Source: Ichthyophis bannanicus
Taxonomy: Eukaryota; Chordata; Amphibia; Gymnophiona; Ichthyophiidae
NCBI GenBank assembly: GCA_033557465.1
Contig: CM066033.1
Coordinates: 906,342,808 to 906,406,807, forward strand
Reading direction: 5' to 3'
DNA length: 64,000 nucleotides
In this document: positions 23,170-31,620 of the stretch, piece after piece
How positions within the stretch are numbered: position 1 is the first letter of the stretch
Layout of the letters: every line of letters begins with the position of its first letter
Made by a program: the position numbers and the translations under genes
Notes under the pieces: generated by a model
Told to the model about the DNA's origin: nothing
What the model saw: the letters and a program-made list of their open reading frames with translations, nothing else
Database searches by the model: none

Positions 23170-24560
23170 ATCGAAAAACCTGTAAAAAGCCATGGGCAAC
23201 CAAAAAAGCGAACCGTGAATGGCAGCTGAAAAGCCTCAAGCATCAGGATGCAACTCCAGCATCTGCAAGGGAATAGACTCTCCGGTAGCCTGGACATACA
23301 GAAAGGTTGGAGGAAAGGAGCTGCACTGGTCCCCAAAGAGATGCTGAAGAACGGCCCGGTTGAAGGTGCTGTCACACCGGGAGGCCTCCTCGAGGCAGTA
23401 GTGGGCTGTGAAGGTATGGACAGAGGACCGGATGGCCGCTCGACAAATCTCCAGTAGGGAGACTGAGCGTAAGCTAGCCATGCAGGCTACCATGATCCGA
23501 ACATTATGGATCATCACATGACGCTCCAGAGAAAGACTGGCCTGTCCATAGGCAAAGGAAATGCAGTCAGCCACCCAAGTAGAAAGGTGTGCTTAGAGAC
23601 CTTCACCCCAAGTCTGTTGGGGTCATAAGAGACAAACAGCTAAGAGGAGCGGCAATGAGCCTTTGTCCAATCAAGGGAGAAAGCCAAAGCCCGTTTTACA
23701 ATCCAAAGTATGAAGGGTGGCTTCCGCCCTGTTTGCATGCGGCCTGAGAAAGAAGGTGGGAAGAACCACCTCCTGACTAAGATGGGAGAAACCACCTTAG
23801 GCAGAAAACAGTGTGTGTACAGAGGACCACCCAATTTCTATGAAATCTGGTGTAAGGGGCATGAGCCACCAGTGCTTGCAGCTCACTAACCCTACGTGAA
23901 GTAAGAATCACCAGGAAGATGACCTTCCACGAAAGGTACCTGAGATGGCAGGAGGCCAATGGTTCGAAAGGAGGGTCAATGAGTTTACCCAGAATCATGT
24001 TCAAGTCTCACACTGCTGTTGGGTAAATGGGAGGTCGTAAAAGCAAGAGGCCCCACATGAAGCAGCCAATGAGAGGATTAATTGACATGGAACACCTGTC
24101 AACCACATGATGATACTCCGCTAGGGCACTCAGATGCATCCTGACGGAACTGGACTTTAACCCAGCCTGGGAGAGGTGCAGAAGGTACTACAGGATCACC
24201 TGAACTGGACAAGAGAATGGGTTGAAATCTCCATCCGCACACTAGACCGAGAACCTGCGCCATTTGAAAGCATATGCCCGCCTGATGGAATTCTTGAAGG
24301 ACGCGAGGGGGATATCCTGAATGTCCCTAGGCAAGTGATATTGAGCAAGGGCTATCCTCTTAGCGTTAACAGCTTGAGGTTGGGATGCAGGAGAATCCCG
24401 TCGTTCTGAGAGATCAGATTCGGGGCAAAACGCAAGGGAATGGGCGGCACCTGAGAAAGTCTGAGCAGAAGGCAGCACCATGACTGCTGAAGCCAGCACG
24501 GGTCAATAAGGATCACTTTGGCCCTGTCTGTCTGGCCCTTGAAGGGGCAGGTAAGCATAC
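23170..24560 (-). pseudogene. DIRS tyrosine recombinase (copy B1)
   Basis: Minus-strand pieces are STRRAYAFKWRRFSV-like (about 24270), FLVILTSRRVSELQALVAHAPYTRFH (about 23930-23850), and the C-terminal catalytic block with HNVRIMVAC (His, Arg) and HTFTAHYCL (nucleophile Tyr kept) ending at about 23330. Frameshifts split it into at least three frames. It is the recombinase that would integrate the circular DNA copy; inactive here. Confidence 0.75.
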
Positions 24561-25960
24561 AGCAGGCCCTTGCCCCAGTAGAGAAGAAATGCTTCAGCCA
24601 CAAGGTGGTTTGGGCAAGGTATCCTGGAGCAGAACAGCAGCAGCTATGCATTGTGAGGGCTGGCAAAGAGATCCACCACCAGCATGTCCCACTTCTGAAA
24701 GCTATCCTGTGCCACTGGCAAGTTGAGGGTCTACTTGTAAGGCTGCAGCACTCTGCTGAGCCAGTCTGCCAGAACATTTTCCTGCCCCGGGAGGTAAATG
24801 GCCTGGAGAATCACATCTCGCCAGTTTGCAAAATTCCATAGTCTGATCACTTCCCAGCAGAGAAAGGAGGACCTTGTGCCTCCCTGTTTGCTGATGTAGA
24901 ACACTGCTACTTGATTGTCCGTTCAAACAAGGACAACCTGATTCACCAGACAGTGCTAGAAAACTCACAGGGCATTCGCAACCACTCAGAGCTTGAGGAA
25001 GTTAATCTGGAGCTGGCTCTCTTCCTGCGACCAGAGACTCTGGGGACTGAAGACAGTTCAATGGACTCCCCAGCCGAGCCTGAAGGCATCTGTGGTTAGG
25101 ATCTCTTGATGCGGGGGATCCTGAAAAGGTAGCCCTGCTAGAAGGTGACCTATACCTTGTCAGATAAGCGCCCCACCTGCTTCCACTGATAGCAGAGAGT
25201 CCACTGGGTCCAACACATGTGTAGATGGGCTGATGGTGTAACATGAATAGTCGAGGCCATGTGTCCCAGGAGGTGGAGCATCCAACAAGTCAAGATTGTC
25301 AGAGAGGTTTGGACCTCTCCCGCCAAGACAGACATTGAGCCCTGTTGGGCAGAAGAAATGCCCGGGCCTGAGTGGTATCAAGAAGGCCTCCGATAAACGC
25401 CAGGCACTGGATGGGCGGTAGGTGGGACTTGAGATAGTTTACTACGAATCCTAAAGTCTCCAGGAGCTGGATGGTGCGCCATTGGGGCCTGTTGGACCTC
25501 GTCAGGGGACCCTCCCCTTATCAGTCAATCGTTCAGATAAGGGATGACGAACACACCCTGCAGCGCAGAAAGGTGACGACCATCGCTAGGTACTTTGAAC
25601 ACCCTGGGGGTGGATGCCAGCCTGAACAGGAGGACCTGGTACTGGTAGTGACACCCACTAATGACAAAACGGAGGTACTGCCGATGCAAGAGGTGGATCA
25701 TTTTCTTGAGAAGCAAAAAGGAGGAGTAGAATCCCACGCCTCTGAGGCAATGGGATGAGCTCCCCCGTATTGCCGACGAGAAGAGCCATGATCTTCCTTT
25801 AAAGGAGGTCCTGATGGGGGGGATCCAGAGGAAGTTCCCCCAAAAAATACAAGGGGGGCACGTCTGGTAAAAGTGAAGGAGGTAATCCTTCTTTACCTCC
25901 TGAAGGGCCCAGGCATTAGTGGTTATGCTGGGCTACTGGTGGGCAAAGAATGTGCAACGC
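24560..25960 (-). pseudogene. DIRS RT-RNase H (copy B1)
   Basis: Degenerate minus-strand reading. Visible are an RNase H-like block around 24900-25100 (including a LIQ-rich end and DNQVAVFY-like residues near 24915), a VHVTPSAHLHM block near 25230 and an RT block near 25600-25700 (RFVISGCHYQYQVLLFRLASTPRVFK; the usual LPFGL reads LLFRL). The YLDD box is altered to YLND near 25530. No single frame covers the domain. Compared with A2 the order is the same. Confidence 0.65.
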
Positions 25961-27650
25961 CCTCCAATGTGCTGCAGCTCCTGACTTCCTGTGAGAAGAG
26001 AGGCTATGCCCCAGGAGTCAAACACCCCCCACCCCAGGCTGCAGCAAAGGCGCTGTTTGGGGGCCTTAGGCCTATGTGGCCTCTACCTCTGGCTCTTGGC
26101 TCGCTGCCCCTACGGGGGAGCCTGATAGAACTAGATAGGCCTGGTGTTTGGGATACATTCCATAGGCCTTCTTTTTCTTCTGGTAGAAGGATTCCCCCCC
26201 CCCCCCCCCCCCGAAGTCTTCCATAAAGAAGGATCAGCGGTATTCTGAGAGAGCCTGGTTCTGGTCATCAGCTCAGTCTCCAACTCGGCGGCCTTGTCCA
26301 TCATGGGCTTGCCAAAGAGATTCTTTCCCCAGCAGGGGACAACCAATCTGTCCTGAACCCATTGCTCCAGGTCTGAGGACTGTAGCCATGCCAGGCAGCA
26401 GGCACCAATGCCCACCCAGGCACAGACCTTAAGCAGTTATAGGCCGCACAAGTCACATATTTGGAACACTCCTTGACAGTGGACACCAGGCTCCTGAAGC
26501 GCTGGAGGTGTTCATCGGACGGCCCAACAGAGAACCCAGGGAACTCTCTTACCAGGTCTCTCAAGTACATGCCCATGTACAGCTGGTAAGTCTGGATATG
26601 GGCCAAGAAAATCGAGCCCTGGAAACGCTTTCTACCAAATCAGTCCATGGTGTGGGCCTCCTGACCTGGGGACACTAATGAGTGCGTCTTCTGGCTTTTG
26701 ATTTGGCACATGGCTGACTCTACCACCATAGAGTTGTGTGGAAGTTGAGTGTTTTTGAAGCCTGGGCTTTTGCAGACCTGATACATGGAATCGAGCTGCT
26801 TGCTCACAATGGGAACAGTAATCGGGGCCTCCAACATTCTAAAAAGGAGGCACTCCAAGATGGGAGGCACAGCAGTTATGGCCTCCTTGGGAAGAATCTC
26901 ATACTGGAGTATATCCATGTCCTCTTGCCAGAGGCTCCTCCTCTGCCTCGATGGTGCAGACGAGGGCCTTGCGAAAGTCCTGGATGAAGTCCAGGAAGAA
27001 GAGGTCCTCTGGCAGGGACCTCAAAAGCTCCTGAGGAGGAGAGGAGTGCAATGGAATGCCCCAATGCCTAACGGTATTGGTAGACTCATCGTCTGTCTCA
27101 AGGCACGAAGGATCCGCAGCCACCGGGATGGGCACAGAGGACATCAGGCCTGACTCTGGGCCTCGACAGCCCGAAGGCAATCCTCTAAGGGGGTAGGAAC
27201 TGCTTCCCACCAGGGCAGCTTTAAGGGCTGCTCTTGGCCCTCACCCTCAGAATCCTGTCAAGGGCTGTGGTGCCGGTATCCATGGGTCATACCTACAGAA
27301 CAGACATCGCCCCCTGATGAGGACTTGGTTGAAGTCCGTTCCTTCCGGGAACAGTCCTCCACCGACCATTGCTGGTCTGACGCTCCGCAACCTCAGGGCT
27401 CCGAGTGAACTTGGCAGCCAAGGTCCAATTCCTCCACTGCTGCCCCTGAGAGCATCAATCCAGAAGCCGATGATGGGTCCCAAGGCCAAGGACTTGGGGC
27501 CATACAGAGTCTCCTTATGCCTTTCATGATTCTTATGCCCCTTGCTTGTCATCTGGAGACAGAGAAGGCAAGAGGTGTCGTCGTGATCGACCGAGGCATT
27601 GAAGGCAGCAATTGTGGCGATCTGTGATGGATATGGTCCTGCTACAATTA
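25960..27650 (-). pseudogene. DIRS gag-like protein (copy B1)
   Basis: Minus-strand blocks match those of the other DIRS gags: SKQLDSMYQVCKSPGFKNTQLPHNSMVVESAM (two blocks, about 26830-26690), YQLYMGMYLRDLVREFPGFSVG (about 26590-26530), LAWLQSSDLEQWVQDRLVVPCWGKNLFGKPM (26390-26300) and a Lys/Arg/Gly-rich end. A C-run of about 15 bases lies at 26198-26212. Frames shift near 26420, 26640 and 26920. The N-terminal part towards 27650 is poorly preserved. Confidence 0.7.
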
Positions 27651-27924
27651 GTTCACTTCTTAAAACCACTAAATCGAGGACATAGCAGGAAAGACAGCCC
27701 CTGCGAGATCAAACTCCAATGTTCTGATTAGTAGGGCACAAGAGAAAAATCCCATGCATCAAGGGAGAAAAAGATAAGCACCCCTTCAAAAGAAAAAGCA
27801 ACACCAAGGTAGCAACTGTTCCAGGTCCACAAGGCGACGTTACACAACCGAGAAAAAAAGAGCGAGAAAACAAAGAATTCACCACAATGAATGCCAACTT
27901 TTTCCAGTGTGCAAACAGTATGCC

Positions 27925-28101
27925 TGGTGGGGTCCACGGAAAAACGAAGACTAAGGGAAAATGGCTCCCTTGGGTGGGAAAGTGACTATGCATGCATGGT
28001 TGATCTCCCAAAAGCTTTCTTTGAAAGTTGGGGAGAGATTACCATGCGGGCTCCATCGGTGCTGACATCACCCATTTGTGAGGGCTGACTTCCCGGAGAA
28101 C
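27925..28101 (-). repeat. DIRS-B 5' inverted terminal repeat (copy B1)
   Basis: This reads CTTGGGTGGGAAAGTGACTA, AAAGCTTTCTTTGAAAG, GGGCTCCATCGGTGCTGACATC and TGTGAGGGCTGAC. It is the reverse complement of the outer 3' repeat at 20079-20300, with several substitutions. Confidence 0.7.
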
Positions 28102-28126
28102 TAAAGAATGAAAAAAAGAGGAAGAA

Positions 28127-28227
28127 GATCTGAGGAATATCAATGAGCATGTAAAGTAGTCTGGACAGTCCTCAATAGTGCTGACCAGGAAAAGAACAAA
28201 AAGGTAAACATTTGTGGAACAACAGAG
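28127..28227 (+). repeat. 101-bp direct repeat, left copy
   Basis: GATCTGAGGAATATCAATGA and onwards to AACAACAGAG is repeated at 29154-29254 with one mismatch in 101 bp. It starts 26 bp after the end of DIRS copy B1. Confidence 0.9.
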
Positions 28228-29153
28228 GAGTATTTCCGCTGGAAAGATGACATTTTAACAATATTTATGGCTAAGTCTCTGGGAGTAGGGGCGGTTCTGT
28301 CATTAGGCAGCAAGAGGCCTTAGGAGGCTAATTTTTGGGAGTAGCAAAAAATGACCCCAAAACATCCTAGTAGCAGCTGCCTTGCTCTGCCTCCAAAAGA
28401 TGTCAATAGAGATGACCGTCAGCATTTCTTCCCAGCCACCATCGCTTCTCCCAGGTCCACAGCGATAGCACCACCCCTGGCTACTGCCACCTCTCACTGG
28501 GTCTGAGTCTGCAGCAGTGGGCCACTGGCACAAAAAAACCCCCACCAAACAAAAGCACAGGGTCTTTGTGATTCACGCACACTTAGAAGAGCCCACCATG
28601 GAAACAAGCCATCTGACAAATATTTTTCACATCAGGGGATGGGGGGTGGAGGGCTGGTAGGGCCTTCTAAATGTTCACGAATCACAAGGAATCTATCCTT
28701 TTTGTTTAACTGCTGTTGCTCCTACAGATGATGGGAAAAGTAGCAGTGTCAAGCAGGGGGAGGAGGGGAGAGGCAGGAAAGAACAGGCAAGATGCTGACA
28801 TGGGAAGGAAGGCGAGGGAGAGATGGGTGACGCTGGACATGGGGCAGGAGGAGGAGAGAGGAGGATCAGGGCTAGCCTAAGGGTAGCTGCTAACCTAGGT
28901 GAACCTTCAGCAGTGCCACCCTCTCAAAGTGGCTCGAGGCCCTTCCCCCCTCCATATAATGCAGCATTTCCCCTTCCTTTCCCCACACACCAATGTCCAC
29001 CATCTCAAAGTCCTTTTACCCCAGCTGTCCAGCATCTTCCCTTCCCTTCTGTACTGTCCTCTAGGTAGCCAGTATCTCTCTCCCCCTCCCTTTCCCCAAA
29101 GTATCCAGCATCTTTCTCCCAGTCACTATACCTCCATCTTCGAGGCTGTACAG
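28228..29153. other. Spacer between the 101-bp direct repeats, with purine and pyrimidine minisatellite
   Basis: No coding signal. A purine-rich block (about 28740-28870, with GATGCTGACATGGG and GACGCTGGACATGGGG) is followed by a pyrimidine-rich block (28900-29125, with GTCCAGCATCTTCCC and related units). The second is a degenerate reverse complement of the first, so the stretch is a partly inverted minisatellite. The same unit occurs at 47453-47760. Confidence 0.6.
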
Positions 29154-29254
29154 GATCTGAGGAAAATCAATGAGCATGTAAAGTAGTCTGGACAGTCCTC
29201 AATAGTGCTGACCAGGAAAAGAACAAAAAGGTAAACATTTGTGGAACAACAGAG
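29154..29254 (+). repeat. 101-bp direct repeat, right copy
   Basis: 100 of 101 bases match 28127-28227; the single difference is A for T ten or eleven bases in. The distance between copies is 1027 bp. Confidence 0.9.
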
Positions 29255-30406
29255 CCCTTTGAGCATTGCACATGAGCTTATGGCCTGCCGATTCCAAACC
29301 TCCCGGAGGTGATGGGAGCAGCAGGCCTTGAGCATATGCACGTACAGATACTCAAAGAGCATCTGTCACATCGACACTGTCTTGTCAGCTTTCCCATGCC
29401 ATGCTGCCCTAGGTGAACTCCCAGTGGACGGACTGGCCCTGAGGGAAATGCTGGCACAGGGAGTGGTTAGGATTCAGATTACGTTTTTGGCATGAGAATT
29501 TTACATGTATTGCCAAAGCGGCGTTTTTTGAGAGTTGGATCTGATTTGAAGGGAGGAGGAGTGTGAAAGTTTAAGTTGCCATGACTGCCTATGAACTATC
29601 GCTTACGAAAGAGCATTGATGAAGAAACTAGTGGGAGACCATGAGTTCTAGTTCTTGAGCAATACGAAGGAGTTTACTATGGACTACAGCTTTTGCCTCT
29701 GAGTTAAGGATATGGTAAATTCCTGTTAAAAGATGCGCTTTATGCAAAGCTAAGTGTTTTCATAGTTACCATTTTTGCTATTTTCCTTCATTCGATGATC
29801 TTTCTATCTTCATGCATTTGAGGCATATTTGCAGTTAAAGGCAGCCAATTTAAAGTAAGGCTACATGAGAATCAAGAGAAAAATGTAAAAAAACAAAAAC
29901 AAAGAAAAAAAGAGCAAATTCAGCGATACCAAACAGGTCATTGATGTGTTAAAGACGTTTCTCACTGCATCCATTAAGCAGATTCAGTGATTAGTCTAAT
30001 CTGAGACCTGATCGCTATTATTTACAGGAAGTTAGTCAATGTGATTAACGGTGAATAGTGGAGCTTGTATTGAATTGTGTGGCTGGAAAGCAATACGTTT
30101 AGCAGTTAAAGATAAGGGAAAGACAGGTAATTTACAAAGTAGTAGTGACAACAAAATAAAATTGCAGTGTGCAGAGAGAATAATTCCCAGATTCTGGTTC
30201 TGTACTGTATATTCCCTGGTCATGTTACATTTCTTGCCTGGTGGCAGGATACAATTTTGCTGCTGTAGCTACTGTTTCTCCTCTTCCCCCAGGATTGCAC
30301 AATTTTTCCTTCCCATTCTTTTGTGGGAAGTCTGATTTTTTTTCTTTTAGTTTTAGGAAATGTGTATCTCTGATATCTTCATATTTTGTAAATTGCAGGA
30401 AGAAAT
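29255..30406. other. Gene-free stretch before DIRS copy B2
   Basis: AT-rich DNA with A-rich runs near 29890-29915. No ORF, repeat or RNA gene that I recognise. Confidence 0.5.
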
Positions 30407-30571
30407 GCATAGTTACTAACCTGTAACAGGTGTCCTCTGGGGAGAGCAGGAATCAGTTCTACATATGGGTGATGTTGGCACAGATGGAGCCCACTCAAAA
30501 GCTTCTCCCCAGCTTTCAGAGAAAGCTTTTGGGAGATGCACCACGCATGCGTGGTCCCCTTCCCGCCCAAG

Positions 30572-31046
30572 ATTCAAGGCGTTAAAAATTTTCAAAATCA
30601 TCAAAAGCATATCAGCAAATGTCCTCCAGAACCTAATAACCAAACGCACCAGCGCAAGAGCACTGAGAAGCAGCATGGACAATAAGATAGCCACCCCACC
30701 TGAATACCAAAGAACTACACAGACATCCAGAAGGGCACCATCGCTCTACGCACCTGAATTATGGAACACCCTGCCTGACAGCATGAGATCCATGAGTGAC
30801 ATAAAAGACTTCAAAAGTATGCTCAAAACCATACTATTCATACAATACTATGGACCCTTCCAGAACCCACAAACCACTGTATGAGCATAATTGCAACCAA
30901 GCAAGTCGCAAACTACTCCCCAAGTACCCGTCCCCTTTTACCTTTCCCTATCCCCACCTAATCCAAATGTACACCTAGCAACATGTAAACCACTTTGATT
31001 GAAGGAAAAGGTGGTATATAAAACTGATTAAATAAATAAATAAAAT
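30572..31046 (+). mobile_element. L2 LINE 3' end inserted in the B2 terminal repeat
   Basis: Plus-strand 5'-truncated L2. The coding end reads TSRRAPSLYAPELWNTLPDSMRSM then FKSMLKTILFIQYYGP (about 30720-30860), like the C-termini of the two longer L2 copies here. The 3' UTR contains an ACCACTTTG and AAGGTGGT hairpin (about 30990-31015) and an AAATAAATAAATAAA tail. DIRS-B sequence (CCTCAGCCAAATGACAG) continues right after the tail. Confidence 0.85.
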
Positions 31047-31159
31047 AAAATCCTGCCTCAGCCAAATGACAGTTAAAGGTGGCAAAAAATGACAAAGAAG
31101 CAACTCCACGGGGAGGAGGGAGGGTTGTGAGGACTGATTCTTGCTGTCCCCGGAGAAAG

Positions 31160-31347
31160 CACAGTTACTTACCTGTAACAGGTGATCTCTGGGAACAGCA
31201 GGAATTAGTCCTCACATATGGGTATCGTCGGTACCGACGGAGCCCGTGCGGGAAAGCTCCCCAGCTTCTTAGAATAGAAGCTTTTGGGACCTCCCACTGC
31301 ACATGCGCACTGCCTTCCCGCCTTCCTGAACAGCTCTCCTCAGTTTC
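31160..31347 (-). repeat. DIRS-A 3' inverted terminal repeat (copy A2)
   Basis: It begins CACAGTTACTTACC, has core ACCTGTAACAGGT at 31171-31183 and runs to CTCAGTTTC. The reverse complement lies at 36604-36766. The first 20 or so bases, including the core, belong to this end only; the other terminus starts directly with the ATCTCCAGGAACAAGC block. Confidence 0.88.
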
Positions 31348-31429
31348 GAGTTTATAGCTGAGTCAACAGAGAGAGGACAGGAAGATAGATAGATAAAAGA
31401 TACAACTCCTAGGGGAGGTGGGTGGGTTG

Positions 31430-31530
31430 TGAGGACTAATTCCTGCTGTTCCCAGAGATCACCTGTTACAGGTAAGTAACTGTGCTATCTCCAGGAACAA
31501 GCAGGAATAAGTCCTCACATATGGGGACTC
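31430..31530 (-). repeat. DIRS-A internal complementary region (copy A2)
   Basis: 31430-31484 is the reverse complement of the outer left end (through core 31461-31473 to GTAAGTAACTGTG). 31485-31530 continues CTATCTCCAGGAACAAGCAG, the complement of the outer right end. The join marks the circular-junction sequence and so fixes both true termini: CACAGTTAC at 31160 and CCTGGAGAT at 36766. Confidence 0.88.
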
Positions 31531-31620
31531 CCTAGCTTAGATGCATGGGATCCCCTGTAAAGGTTCGCCATCTTCGTATGGATCTCAGGCATCCATTCTG
31601 GGAAGGTGGGCAGGAGTTGT

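Larger units (their letters stand above)
20079..28101 (-). mobile_element. DIRS-B retrotransposon, copy B1, split by an L2 insertion
   Basis: Minus-strand DIRS of a second subfamily. The 3' terminal repeat starts at 20079 and the ICR at about 20325-20390 (core-like ACCTGCTACAGGT at 20358-20370). An L2 fills 20391-23124, and DIRS resumes with GGAAATCAGTCCTCACATAT. Recombinase, RNase H, RT and gag relics follow. The 5' terminal repeat with CTCCATCGGTG ends near 28101. Many frameshifts and stops are present. The terminal blocks are related to DIRS-A but differ (GCATAATTATTCACCTG against CACAGTTACTTACCTG). Confidence 0.85.

Noticed and set aside
26198..26212. C-run of about 15 as a structural element
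   Set aside because: A simple homopolymer in a dead gag; likely slippage and sequencing-prone.
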